Below, piece after piece: positions 1 through 13,634 of a stretch of 64,000 bases of DNA. This stretch comes from Monosporascus cannonballus. Taxonomy: Eukaryota; Ascomycota; Sordariomycetes; Xylariales. The translations under genes and the position numbers were made by a program. The notes under the pieces were generated by a model. It worked only from the letters and a program-made list of their open reading frames with translations, was not told where the DNA came from and ran no database searches. Position 1 is the stretch's first letter; each line of letters opens with the position of its first letter. Location: positions 1 through 64,000 of the forward strand of contig QJNS01000060.1 in NCBI GenBank assembly GCA_004154925.1, in the 5' to 3' direction.

Positions 1-37
1 GGGAGGACGCGCCGTTAGGGGCGACGATGTAGCTCAC

Positions 38-3000
38 CTTCCGCTTCGGCCGCAGATGGCGACGCGTTGGCCGTGAGGTATTTTCAAGTTGATGTTGCAG
101 ATTACTGGGGGTTTTCCTATGCTGTTGAAGACAAATAGATCAGGAAACATTCTACACTGACATTTCCTCACGGTAAAGAGCACAGACAACACAAATCGTA
201 AAACGGGACTGGGGGACTGGGCTGTCACCCTGAAACAGCTGATCTCAAGACATACCCGTAACTCGCAGTAACATCCTCAAAAGTGACTGATCCATCTCTT
301 GGCCAATGCTCCAACGATTCTGATGTGCGGGCCCCGTCGTATGCTCGATGTCGACAGCCGTCATGGTCATGTTCTGACTCCGCCTTGGCCACAAATGAGT
401 TGATACGCCCGATCGCACCGATGGAAGTCTCAAGATCTGTAAATGAGCGGACAAATAATTTGAGGCTGCCTCCTAGGGTCATCTACAGTAAACTGCGTCA
501 GAATAACTCCAGAGTGGCGTGGGATGAAAATAAAGGAATTTAACGAGTAGAGTGGCAAGCACAGGAAAAGGTAATCAGAGAGATTATGACATACCAGACT
601 TGTAAGAGTAAGGCCGAGCATCCCTGTGTCCACCGAATTTTTCAAAGCGACGGCGACCGAACAGGTGATGATCGCGATGACCGCCACGAATAAATCCAGA
701 ACCACCTGGAGCAACTGCTGAGCTGCAAACATTGTATAGTACGGCCTCTGGCTATTGTCCAAGATGTTCAAGAACTTGGTATAGAAATGATCTACCCACC
801 CGAACGAGTGAATGGTGCGAAATCCTTGTATGGTCTCGATCGCGTGATTGAAAATTGGGGAGACAGAGTTGAGGTCGAGGAGTCGGACCTGATACGAGAT
901 TCGGAGGTAGGTCCGGCACACGAGCCAGAAAGCTACACCAAGGAATGGGACTGCAAGTGCGGTGAACTGCGCTGTCATGATGGTGATCATAACGTTCACT
1001 ATCATGAGGAAGATGGCTGTTGGTTTCGAGACTGGATTAGCATCATCATTCGGAAGGAGCTTGGGACTCCATGCAGGAATATCAGATCAACTAACCTAGA
1101 GTCGAGGATGAAAGCGCTGTCGGGAGTTCTTTGTCTACGAGTCTCAGATCTTGAGTGAGACTGTTCATAATCTCCCCTTGCTCCGTTGTGGTGAAAAATG
1201 ACATCGGCGAACTGAATCGACCGTTATTAGTCCCCCGAGCCGCAACTAAATTGAGAAAAAGCATACTTGATAAGTGCGTCCCACTGGATCTTGTGAAGCT
1301 GGATGCTCGAAGTTCCTACCCCGTGGATATAGAAATGCCTAGAGCGAGGATGAACAGTTAATGGCAAATTGGGCGCCGGATAAGTTGCAAAGGCTGCAGT
1401 GCAATGGCGAATGACTCACCAATTCCAACATAAGATAAGGACCAGAGTCCCTGATACGAGACTAACATAGACTCCAAGATGGTTATAGGCATCATGGGAG
1501 TAGTATTGGGAGATCCTTCTCAGCTCAAAACCTAACCCACGAATTCAATCAGTTAAGGGCTTTTGGCAATTGGCCGGCATAAGCCAGGTATTGGTATGGG
1601 AAATATAGCAACAAACAAGAAGAAACGCACTTCTAGCCAGCGATGCAACGGCAATTGAGGCAGACAAGAGTGTAAAGATTGTGAAATTCTTCTTCCCGAT
1701 TGAAGAGATGTAAAGTTTATGCTCCTCTAAAGAGGCTCTTGAAAGCAACTTGTTAGCTTTTGCCCTTATGATTGAAGAGATGACTCACTTAGGCCCGGGA
1801 CCATTTTTAACTCTGGTTAATTCTTCGTGAATCCGGTCTCGAACAATGCCGTTATCCACATCATGGTTACCCGCTTCCTCTTTGACTGACGTGCTGCCCT
1901 GATCATACACCACGAAGTCAAACCTATTGTCACTACTGCCAGCTGCTAAGCCGTCTTGGGCTGAATGTTCAGCAAGCTCCTCTCCCTGTATCTCGAAGAT
2001 CCGATCCGCATGACGAAGATACTTGGCTAGGAATTGGCATCAGAGTAAGTGATGGACCCAAAGAGAAGAGTGGGAAGTCGATTCTTCACATACACACACT
2101 CGTCGTAAGGATGACTGTAGCATTTATAGATCTGAAATATCCTCCGGAACCTAAAAGGGTCTCGCTAAGAATATGCTCACTGTTAGCGTCGAGGCTGCCG
2201 AGAGGGTCATCAAGTATGAATATTCTGTTCCGCGAGTAGATAGCTCTTGCTAAAGCCTGTATTTCTCAGTATGTGTTCTTGATCAGGCTAAGCAGAGAGA
2301 ATTCACTCACGATACGCTTCTTCTGCCCTCCACTCAGATTGGCCCCATCGGCTCCAACCAATGTATCACTACCTCTTTCGAGATGCGCAATGTCCGTGGT
2401 GAGGCAACACAAAGATAGTACGTGGGAAAACCAGGCGCGATCGAGTCTCTCGGCGCCTATGATCACATTCTGAATCGTGTCGTTGGGAAGCCAAGGGCTT
2501 TGTTCGCAATACGCTGCATGAGTGAAGTCTTTTGTGATTGAGGTCACAGGCTTCAGTGCCTGCGCTCGGCCCGCGATGATTTCCAGTAGAGATGATTTGC
2601 CGGAACCAGCTCTGTTTTCGCCAAGTCAGAACATAGATCATTTGGGAAACGTGGATAGTTGTCTGAACAAAAGAGGCTTCGAATGTGTATAGGATTGCTT
2701 ACCGTCCAAAAATGAAACAAATTTCAGATGGTCGAACTTTGAATGAAACATTGCGCAGGAGAGGGCTCGAAGACGTCCAACTGATTGTCCCATTTTCGAT
2801 ACTGAAGACTGGCCGAACTTCACCTTTCATTTCTTTGAAAGATCGTTCCAGTGCGTGCGTCCCCGATATATCACTCAACATCAAGGCATTGGACGCCGCG
2901 CTTGGAGAATCTCCTTGGGCCAGATACTCTTGAATCCTCTGTAAGGCCGCCATGGTTGCTCCCATGAGGGGGACAGAGGAGATGAGAGTCTGCAGCGAGC

Positions 3001-5099
3001 TCATAGGCAGCTGTAGAATCGCCAAGGCAGTAAAGATCTTGGTGGCATTGAGTTCGTCGCCAGTGTATCTCGACATCATCGCGAAAGTCGCCAGAGTGGC
3101 CAATGTGATCCCCAGCGTGGAGACGTTGGCTAGAAAGTCAATCGTAAGCCGTTCTGTAATATCAAAGATGGGAAACTGTCAGTGGTGCCATACAAATTGT
3201 CAAGAGAAAACTCAGCAGCTTTCGAAATTGTCTAACAGGACGGTCAGCATAATTAAAGCAACCTGGCGAAGAATCAAGGCACCTCGATTCTCGGAGGTAT
3301 TTTAGGTATATTGTACGCACTTGCTCTTCTCAACCTCCACGTGTCGATAGTTCAAGACTACTTCCGAAATTGTCTCGGACATTCCAGACATTTTGATTCC
3401 AAGCATGTTCCGAAGAGCATAAAGAGTGTACTCTGATCTCTCAGCTGTGCTTCGAAGCCATGTTTGCTGGAGGGATTTGAGGTATTTGGATAGATATGAT
3501 GAAATCGTAGTCACAACTTCAAGACGGAGAGTCGCGTTAGCAAAGTAGCAGCTTTGGTCTGGTTATCGTAGGCTCACGTACCGAGCGTGCATACGAGGGG
3601 GGACAAGAACCTATTGAGGTGCTTGTCAGGCTCCAGGAGCAACTGGAAATTCATGGTAAGCTGGATTTCACTGTCGAGACTTACGCCAATCCCACTTCTG
3701 CGTGCAGCATCCACATTGAAATAGTAGCGGTGACCAACGTAGCCCATATTTCATGTATCCATAAAAATCCCTGCAAAACAGCATCAACATCGGAACTCAG
3801 CAAACTGATCATTGCCCCATTGCCGTTGTCTTCCTTAACTTTCTCGGACAACAAAGCTCGCTTGTAAATGGCGGTGAATAAAAGGCCTCGTAATCGAGTG
3901 ACATCGCTGTTGACGGCATGCCAATAAGCACCAGATAAAAGTGCCGCTCCAGTGTATATGAGTACTACACCCAAGACTAGGAAGACTCCGTGGCTACTCT
4001 GCGAACTCTCGTTGAATTTCAGAGTAGATTGGATAATCATCGGTTGTGCCAGGGACGTGATGAGGAGTAAAAGACGTAGGATGATAGGGATGGCAATTGA
4101 TGAACTGAACGATCTGACTATTTTCCGGTGAAGAGCAAATTGAGATCTCGAGTAGGGTATGGACGAGCAGGCTTTCTCAAGAATGGTGTCTTGGATTCCC
4201 TCAGGACTTTCGATTCGTATGCTCTGCCTTGTAGCTGGTAAATCTCTGATCTGCAGACGGGCCCTGTAGCCTTTCCGAATCGTGCTGTAAAGCCATCCGA
4301 AAATCAGTCTCGAGAATACCCCAGAATTGTCTTCGGCGCAACTTGACAGATTACGTGACGGGCGAAATAGTTCAAGTACCGTGGCCATGACTTTGAGCAA
4401 CCCGAGGAGAAGGTAGCCTGGCCCCAATGCTTTGTTCCTTGTGCATGCGTAGCTCAGCGTGCGTGCCCGAAGCAGATCACTTATAAAGCCAATCATCAGA
4501 TATGTCGTGACAGGCCTTGGAGAGGTTGACCATGACGATGTCGCCATTTCCAGGGACGCATTGAGGATTAAGAATGATGCTGCAACAGCCGAAGTCACGT
4601 CTGCCACAAAAGACATGCTCGTCTGGACACATGGGTGCGACGACATTGCAAAAGTTTGTGCTCGACTGCGAAGGATCACGAGAAGGCTTGCGAGAATGAG
4701 ATGAGAAGTATAGATTCCCTGAAAGGCACGGTCAGGACTTTATGTTACAACTTGGATAAATTCTCATGACCTAATTACCTGCTTCATCCAGTACTTGCAA
4801 GTGGTCGCTCTTCTTGGCGGCCACCAGTGCACCGTCCTCGTCCCAAACATCCTCATAAATAAAACACCTATCATGAAAAGCCCAGGTCCCAGAGACAGTA
4901 CCGTCTCTTGGAATAACGCCGTCAAGTCGGTGCCTCGAGGGCAGGAGTCCTTGACCAATGGACCAAAGGACTCATCGGTGCAGAGATCTGACGTTGGGTT
5001 CCTGTATTCGATTCTGAGTCGCATTTCCGTCATGGAGTTGAAAGCTAGGAGTAGGTTGGGAATTGAAAATGCGTAAACATATAGATTTGTACTCCCCAT
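38..5099 (-). CDS. ABCC (MRP-type) multidrug ABC transporter, 3' end truncated by window
   Basis: Full-size ABC exporter of the fungal ABCC layout: N-terminal TMD0, TMD1, NBD1, TMD2, NBD2. Seen: an N-terminal block with DESFGPLVKDSC in the first exon; in NBD1 a Walker A (GRAGSGKSS, about 2611), a Q-loop (AYCEQSPWL), a signature (LSGGQKKRI, about 2320) and a Walker B (RIFILDDPLGSLDAN, about 2210); in TMD2 the stretch RLLDLNSVSPIF; and NBD2 up to GRSG. About 15 exons. Well-phased ones are 5099-4779, 4718-3685, 3466-3321, 3231-3194, 3129-2703, 2611-2311, 2256-2100, 1338-1267, 1211-1096, 1031-595, 482-256 and 121-38. Exons near 3640-3565, 2026-1786 and 1750-1420 are less certain. About 1,330 residues are visible, so roughly the last 130 lie beyond base 1. 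The ATG at 5099 or 5033 could be the start. Family knowledge: drug, toxin or conjugate export across a membrane; the substrate cannot be read. The start lies only ~115 bp from a retroelement LTR. Confidence 0.88.
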
Positions 5100-5213
5100 T
5101 TGACTTGATGATGATCGGCGCGGTCCGAGGATAGCAGACTCTCTTCTACCGGTTAAAACCACATAGAAACGACCAGAGCGGCGCACGTACCAATGCACAA
5201 ACAAACCCCCCCG

Positions 5214-5600
5214 TATGACCTAACGGTCTTGGCCTTTCTGTGGACGGTCGGACCCGGTGAAGGAATAAGCTCCGACTTGGGCTAAGAGGGTTACGTGACC
5301 AGCTTAAGAGGCTTAGGTACTCTTATTGGTCCCAGGGCCTTAAGCCGGTATTTAGTAAATCTTAAGGCGACATAAAGGAATTCGTCTAGTGAGATATATG
5401 AAACATGTATGATTGGCCTAAACTAAAAGTAAGATATATATGATGATCAACTTTGCAATTTAAAAAAATACTCATTTATTATAATGAGTTATTATTTAAA
5501 ATATTTTTAATATTATAAAATGAAATTATTATATTTATTATTTCTAATTTATATTTAACAATATTTTTAAACATTAAGATATATTTCTTGTATTTCCTTT
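5214..5600 (+). repeat. 5' LTR of outer retroelement F (A-family LTR)
   Basis: Starts TATGACCTAACGGTCTTGG, which aligns with the A-family LTRs at 13220 and 19727. It shares the central ttaagccgg block and the later TTATTATATTTATTA block. The first ~180 bases keep normal GC and the rest is AT-rich. The first three bases expected from element A (TGT) are not present, so the outer edge may be truncated and I see no target duplication. The 3' limit is approximate. Confidence 0.6.
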
Positions 5601-5849
5601 ATTAATAAACATATTGGAATCGAAAAATTTAGGAAATTTTAAAATTATTTTAAAATCTAAAGAAAATCTATTTATTTTTATTTAAAAAAGGTATTTCGAC
5701 GATGAGATTAATTCATAAATTAAGTTATCCGATTTAAATATGAGTTTTTTAAAGATAATTTAACAAAATTTATAAACCTTTAAATAAGCGGAAAATTAAA
5801 ACATTTATTTCGAAAGAATTAATATAAATAATTTAAGCGATTTAATTAA

Positions 5850-6020
5850 TATTTAATAGAAATTAATACAAATTGATAGAAATTCATAACAATTAATAGA
5901 AATTAATAAGAGTTAGTAAAAATGAATAAAAATTAATAAAGATTAATAAAAAACTAATAAAGATTAGTAAAAATTAATAAAAACAAATAATAATCAATAA
6001 AACATAATGAGAATTAATAA
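5850..6020. repeat. AT-rich minisatellite, ~10-11-bp unit
   Basis: About 16 imperfect tandem copies of a unit like AAATTAATA(G/A)A lie in the leader of element F. Variants include aattaatacaa, attgatagaa, attaataaag and actaataaag. No reading frame is associated with them. Confidence 0.6.
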
Positions 6021-6798
6021 AGATTTTAAAACTTTTTAATTTAAAATATTTAATAAAATTTCGATATAATTATAATTGTTATATCTTTAAAAGATGTAAT
6101 TGTAAAAACAAAATTAGATAAAATAATAGATTATTATCTTTATTTCTAGGCTTTATTAAATCTGTCGTTTTTTTCAGCTTTTATTCACGTTGATTTTTAT
6201 TCGAGTTTTAGAAAATGTTTGTTATTCGGAACAGCCAAGCAAATTAACGGTCGGAATGGTTTAGATTAAGTAATATTAAAAATAAATATTGGAAATCTTA
6301 AACCTTTTATTATTTTTTTAATTTCGTTAAAACTTTTTTCATACTTCTTATATTATTTGGCATAAGTTCTTATAACGATCCATTACGATTATTTTCGCAA
6401 TTTAAATCGTGTCCGAAAATTAAAATCGAAATCGATTTTTTTCGAGATAAATCATTAAATTGATTAAATATCGACGGTTTTCGTTTGCTTAATAACTTTA
6501 TAAAATTTAATTACTGTAAATATAACAGTTTCGTTAAAACTTTTATTACAACGAATTGTTAGTATTATATATCCGGAATTTGGCGATATAATATCGTAAT
6601 TCAAAATAATTTAAATAAATGCGGTAAAAGTTATCGAAGCTAGAAGTTTTAATTTATTTATTAATTAATATTTATTAATTTGAAACCTAAAGCCAGGAAG
6701 AATTTGTAAAGTCTTTTATTTATATTTAAAATATACCTTTAAAATCTATTTTTATAATTATATTTAAGGTTTATCTTTTAGAGTTTAGAGCTCAAAAC

Positions 6799-7004
6799 TG
6801 TGAGAATACAGCTCCTATAAAGATAAGGCTGGTAGCCGACCAGCTACCGATTAGTTACCGACCTACTTATTAGTATAAATCCACCATTTGGCAGCTAATG
6901 GGAAACGCCAGATGGAAATAACCAAATATATATATTTTTTGGTATCTGCTTTACGACTGGTCGGAAATTCCCTTACCCAGTTCATAGCTATCCATTATTT
7001 TATA
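6799..7004 (+). repeat. 5' LTR of element B
   Basis: Begins TGTGAGAATACAG and ends in CCATTATTTTATA. It aligns along its length with 20929-21135, including the blocks ccgacctacttactaatataa and ctttacgactggtcgg. The terminal TG...TA is a RIP form of TG...CA, as the other copy ends in TTACA. Confidence 0.85.
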
Positions 7005-9339
7005 ATTTTTCTATCTTTATTATAAAAGATAACGCAATAATTACTAAAAGTAAAATTCGTTAATTGCAAAACGAACCTAAGTTATTAATCGAAAACACCG
7101 CCGATCGGAACCTAACCGACGAACGATCGATTACGGTACGGAAATAAGCGAAAAAGCTTATAACGGAATTTTAATAAAAAAACGATTATTATTCTCGGAA
7201 TCCCGAATTACTTTATATAAATAATAAAAATACGTTTCGATAAATTTTAACTATATAGTCGGAAAATAAACGTAATATAACGACTGTATCGCGGAATTCA
7301 AAACAAAACAAAAATTAAATCTTTTAATAACGACCAGGTTATAAAAATTATCCGTTAACAAAACGAATAATATATGGAATTATTCCGACAACTTGCCGAA
7401 TAATAAGTAATAATACAGGTTGAAAAAGCAAAGCTTTATAAGTTAATTACGATATCGTTATAAAAACTTAAAGGCGATAAGGGAATACCGCGTTATAATT
7501 ATCCGAAATCTTTCAAACGTACGTTATTTAAAAAAGTTAAATAAAAGTTATTACGGAAATTTATACCGAAAAGCTAGGGCGAAATGCCTTTATTTATATT
7601 TAATAAGTTATAAGCTATATATACGTTTTTATTATAAACATTTAACGATTAAACTGTATTAGATTTAATTATTCTTATTATGAAAACAATCGAAAATAAA
7701 AAACTTATAATTTGTTATTAGGAAAAATTACATAAATCTTATATTTTATTAATAAGGAAGATAAGAAATTATTTGTAGAATTACGATAAAAATCGGATTA
7801 ATCGCCGTTAAACTTTTACGTTAAATAAAGGTTCCTAATTTATAAATCAAAATTTAGGAACTTTTTTAACTTGGAAAACGACCGGAATAATAAATGTGTT
7901 GTTTTTAATTATTTTTACAAAATAATAATAACGTTACGAAATTTTTTATTATAAAAAATGTGAAGTTAAAACTAATTAATAACGTAAAAAATAAAGCAAA
8001 ACGTTTTTAAGACGTCTAGAAAAAGGCGAAAAAAAACCGATTATTTTCCGTTAAAAATACTAATGAAAATACACGATCTTATTTTAACGCTTTTAGGAAA
8101 GAAATTCCATGAAGTAAATTAAAAACGCTACGTAAAAATAATAAAGATTGCAAATATTTTTATATTTGAAAGTAAATAATTACCGATTTAATTTATATCG
8201 GAAGAAATTCGTATAACTTAATATTCTTAATTTTTATAACACTTTATTTAAATATTACAATTATAAAAAGCTAAGCTACAAAAACGTAAATAATAAACCC
8301 AAAAAGGATATAAAAACTTTCTTATTGCAGCTATACGGAAACGGACTCCCAAAAACCGTACAGAATATTATAATATATAACGATAAATTAAATTAATCCT
8401 TGAACATAAACTATAGAAAAATCCGAAATAAATGTATTCGTCCAGTTTATTTCCGCTGATAATTATAAAAGAGTAAAAAGAAATTGGCTTTTTAAAGAAA
8501 GTTATTTATTAAGAAAAATATAAGAGATGTAATAATATAAGTAAATATAAATACCGGAATATAAATAAATATTATAAGCAAAAGGTTAGGGAAAATATTT
8601 AACTTTTTATTAATTTCCGTAAATATTCCGAGTTTTATTGGCGTTAACGGCTTATATATCAAATACTATAAGGCTTACGAAATCTTTATTAACATAATAT
8701 ATAATAATGAAAACAAAAAGAATTTAAATAAATTTATTTTATAATATACCGCAATCGAAAAACGCCAGATTCTTTATTATTTAAACCTGAAATAATTAAA
8801 TCAAAAATCCTAATAATTATAATTATGTATTAATAATTTTGCGGATTATTTCAAACAGTCGATAAATAAATATTCCCAAATATATCGTTTCCCGTTGAAC
8901 AAATTTATACCGTTAACTTAATAAATTTAGCCAACAACCTAAATATCTCGATATTCGGAAAATAACAAATATAAGAGATAGTTAACCTCCTTATATACCT
9001 AAAGAATTTCCGGCGAATATATTCCGAAATAATAACGGAAAAAATACCTTAATTATTAAATGCAAAATATATAATAAACTTAATCCTAAAGAAGACGTTC
9101 TTATTCCGCCCAATTTAGTCCATTGCGGCAATCGAAAAAAATACTCGAAAAATATATTTAAAAAACCTTAAAAATTAGCCGGATATATTATTTAAAAACA
9201 GACGTAAGGGCATTAATATTATTTGTGCTTAGAATAAAACGGTAATTTTCGATTATACGTTAATTATAAAGGGTTAAATCGGGTAACGATAAAAAACTAA
9301 TACCCCTTACCTTTAATTTCAGAAATGTTATATCGTATA

Positions 9340-11480
9340 AGGTTAATTAAGGTATTTTCGAAAATTAATTTTAAAAATATTTATTACCTTATTGAGATTT
9401 AAAAGAGCAATTAGTAAAAAACCGTTTTTCAAACGCGCCATGGATAATTTAATGTACGGTTATATTATTTAATTTTATTAATACGCCATTTATGTTTTAT
9501 GCTTATATATATACAATATTAACTAGATTAATTAATTATATATATATATAATATATTTAATCAATATAATTATACATATAAAATATATTTAAATACTAAA
9601 ATAATTTATACGTATAACGAAAAAAAGTATACAATATATTTCTAGCTGCTTTATGAATTGTTATTATAGTATTAATTATTTATTAAACCATCTAAATGCT
9701 AATTTCTTATAAAGCAATTCATAAAAATTTAATTAATATTGATATTTTAGAAATAAACCGCCAACGAGTCGATATTATCGAAATATGTTTAAGACCAAAA
9801 TTAATTTATAAAACTTAAATATTTTTAGAATTCGTGAATTTTTATCGGATATCTATCGCCCATTATTTTCGTATTATTGAATTTGTTGGAAACTTTTAAA
9901 AAAAGGGTAAAGCAAAGATAAAATAATAGGATTTCGGTAACCCGAAATGGCTGAAAAAGCGTTCCCAAATTTAAAAATTGGCTTTTTGTCGGCGGCCATT
10001 TTTCGATATTGGGATAACGTTAAAAATACCAGGGTTAAAATAGACATCTCGATAAAAGTTATATTGGGATATTTTTATAAAAATACAGAAAATAATAAAG
10101 ATTAATTATATATTAACCGCATAATTTAAATCTAATCGGAAAACACTAAATTATAAGGTAATAAATATTATTAGTAATTATAAAAAACTTAAATATTAAC
10201 AGCAATATCTTAAAAGTACGGAAAGGTTTTTTTCTATACTTATCAATTATATAATGTTAAAGAATATAATAAAGACGTCGGCGCATAGCCTTAGAAGAAA
10301 ATTAACACGATAAGTTTATTATGTCGGGTAATTTAATTTTAAAATCCAATACGGACCTAGCGCCGTTAATCCGGCGGATGGTTTATTTAAACGCCCGGAT
10401 TACATATCAAAAGAAATTGCGTATAAAAATCGAATTTTTACGTTATTTAAAAAATTTGAATTTACGAATAATATGACGGAAAACGTACCAAAAACGGTTA
10501 TAAATATATAACGTAACTTAAAGTACGATAAATGGGCAAAAGGCCTTATAAAAATAACGAAAAATTGTTTTCTTATAAAATTTTCAAATAGATTTTAAGT
10601 AACGGAAGTTTAAATAATTACTATCCGTATAAAAAACAAAAAGCTTTGGTTATATAATTACAAAACGCTTTTAAAAATAGAAAAAAAAGGAATTATATAC
10701 TTGTTACGTTTATCTTTAGCGAACTTCGATATAAGCGTAAATCGCAGTAATAATACAATTAACAGTTAAATAACGGCAACCGTAAATAACAACCGTATTA
10801 CAATCGGATTCCGAAAAGTCTAAGGAGGACGAAACTGGTACTAAAGTTATTATTTATAATTAATACGTTTTACGTTTCTTGGCAAAAAAGCTGGCCAAAA
10901 ATAAAACGATATTATAACTGAAGTTTTTCCGATAATTGTACGATTAGGTTTAAAAGCTTCAAACTAAGGACTTAAATATCATAAAATTAATATAGATAAT
11001 TGAATTTTAAACCGGAATAAAAAGAAACATTTTCTAAATCCAAATTAAATTTTATATTATCGAGAAATACTCTTAATCTCTTTATATAACGTTTTATAAA
11101 AATAAATAAATAATTATTATTATTATAATTTAAGGGTAACATATATAAGATATATCCGTATGCTGGAATTAATACCCAAAACGTTTTATTAGAAAAATAT
11201 GGCGAACGATATAGGAAAATATATTTTACATAATATTCAAACTATTAGAGCATAATAAAATTAAGCTATTAATTATATAAACAGCTATGGCTTTTATCAT
11301 TATTTAAGTAACCTTTCCAAAAGAAATCCCGTTAAATTTTATTACGGGGCTTTTTAAAAGCCTAAGTTTAAATGAGGTAAAGTACAGCGTAATCCTGGTA
11401 ATTGTTAACCGTTTTATAAAATTATAAGTATTTATTTTTATGGCTAAAACCTTAATTATAACCGAATTAACCCGAAGATT
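9340..11480 (+). pseudogene. pol remnant of element B (reverse transcriptase, RNase H, integrase)
   Basis: A reverse transcriptase block at 9355-9500 reads FSKINFKN and then FQTRHG, the classical Gypsy FSKIDLKSGYHQI/FRTRYG region with RIP changes. At 9760-9960 comes the end of RT and start of RNase H (residues NFYR, then KKAFPNLK and a DIS triad-like segment). At 11335-11470 an integrase core reads ILVIVNRF. Stops in all frames are mostly TAA or TAG replacing CAA, CAG or TGG codons. Positions are approximate. Confidence 0.75.
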
Positions 11481-13219
11481 TTACAATAAAATAAAGTGCA
11501 AATTCGGTTAATCGGCTGGAAATGTTAAAAATAAAAATAAATTATTAACGAATTAATTTTGAATAGAATTTTTTAAAAAGCACAAAATAAATTAGCAAAT
11601 ATTAACCGTTTATTATTTATAAACCGATAAATAACGGAACGTATTTATTAAACCTTAAAATATTTTTTTCTAATTACGTTAACAAATATTAAAATAATTG
11701 AATAAAATTATTATGAAATACGGAGTCTGTATATATCAATATATAAAACATATTTACCGGCTATTTTTCGTTCGAAACCTTACATTGATATTATTTAAAA
11801 ATAATAAAATATCTTTCATAAAATTTTAAAAGATAAATTCAAAAAGTTAAAAAACGGTTCGAAAAAAACCGATAATTTGTTAAATAATATACGAATATTA
11901 AAAACCTTAACAGCAGTCCGAAAAATATTATAATTAACGTTATACGTTTATAAAATTTTAATTAAGATAATAAATAAATTTATCGAATACAAATTTAAGT
12001 TGGAAAATAAAAGGTTTGACTTACTTATATCCGGGTTATAATTAAGTAACGAATAAATATCTAAATATACAAAATAATTGTTTTTACTAAATATTAATAA
12101 ATATATAATATATTTCGAATACCTTTATTAAAACTGTGCTATAACCGGAAACCAAACAACGTCTCAATAACGGTACAGGACTTAATAAAGAAATAAAAAA
12201 ATAAATAATAAACAATATCGTTGGCCATCGAAATAATCAGGAATAACGCGAATATTTAATTAAATAAAAAACCTGGCCCGTTAAATACAATATATAAAAA
12301 TTTTAAAAGTATTTCGAATATACGCCTAAAATATTATAGTGCTATTAACAAAAGTTAAATACGTATATAGGAAATAAAACGATTTAAAAACCGTAACGCA
12401 ATAACAGCCGATGGAAAATTAATTATCTAATAATTACAGAAATTACAAAAAATACTTTTAAACAAAATTAAGATATTAAAATTAAAGTATTACCTAATTA
12501 TATAAATACTTTGAAATTTTTAACGAATAATTACCTTATGGTATACTAGTCGGAAACCAACAAATAATATTTTAAAAATCGAACTGTTATTTCGAAAACA
12601 CTATTTTCTATTTAATTATTAAACCTTACGTTACTTAGCTTTTAATAAGCGTACTAAGGAAATTAATAGAAAAATATCGGAAAATAATCGGAAAATATAT
12701 AACGGCAGAAAGCGGGAATATTTATTAAACTTATTAAGCGTAAAACGCGGAAAAAACTTAAAAACATTTTATTTTTTAGGAAAGATAAAATTTAAATAAC
12801 CGGAATATAGTTTATTATTAATTAAAAATAAGGCGTTATCCTTGAAACGCTTAATATACTTGGGTTTAATAGCAGTTTTACCGGATAAAATCGTTTTTTC
12901 ATTATAATTATTAATATATATTAAAATTTCGTTAAAACGTCGGAAAACAGGCGAAAAGTATTCGTAAATAAGGCATGTAACGGCATAACGGCTTTCGAAA
13001 ATCGCCTTATTTATAAGAATATTTTAAAACTACGTTTAATCCGAAATTAATTACGATATGATAAAAAAACTATAATATTTATAAAAAGGACCTAAATTTG
13101 CAAATTTATAAAATAATATTAAAATTGGACCTCCGTAATTATAACGAACGATCGGAAATCGACTTTTAGTACATTAAAAAACGATATTCCTTAATAATAA
13201 TTGCGTTAAAGGCGAATTT

Positions 13220-13634
13220 TGTTATGATCTAACGGTCTTGGCTTCCTTGCGGACAATCGGGCCCACGAAAAAGACAAGCTCGGACCACCGCCAAAAAGTC
13301 AACCGCCAAAAAGTCACGTAACCGGTTCAAAGGTCTCAAAATGCCAAATACCTGAGGCCCTTTAAGCCGGCAAAAAAATTTAAAAGGCTTAATAAGCTCA
13401 AAGGTTTAAGCCGTTTAAATACCTCAAGACAAAACAAAAATATATACGATTATTATTTCCATAATCTAAATAACAGTAACTTGTAATATTATAATATTAT
13501 TACCTAAAGTACTTTTGGAATTACGAAACATAATACGATTATTATATTTATTACTTAACTTCCTACGATATTGTTATTAATATAAATCGGTACGATTAAA
13601 ATTTAATAATAAATTAAACTCTTTAACCGTTATA
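13220..13634 (+). repeat. 5' LTR of element A
   Basis: Begins TGTTATGATCTAACGG and ends near ACCGTTATA. It aligns with 19727-20127 and, in its 3' half, with the LTRs of C and F (block taaggtttaataattggtta). Confidence 0.85.

Noticed and set aside
1096..3700. Apparent frameshifts and stops in the ABC transporter, suggesting a pseudogene
   Set aside because: Most breaks coincide with good GT...AG sites whose removal keeps frame and joins conserved motifs (for example 3194/3129, 2703/2611, 2311/2256, 1267/1211). Only three junctions stay uncertain.
5850..6020. CRISPR-like array from regular AT repeats
   Set aside because: The units are contiguous without spacers, and the genome is fungal.
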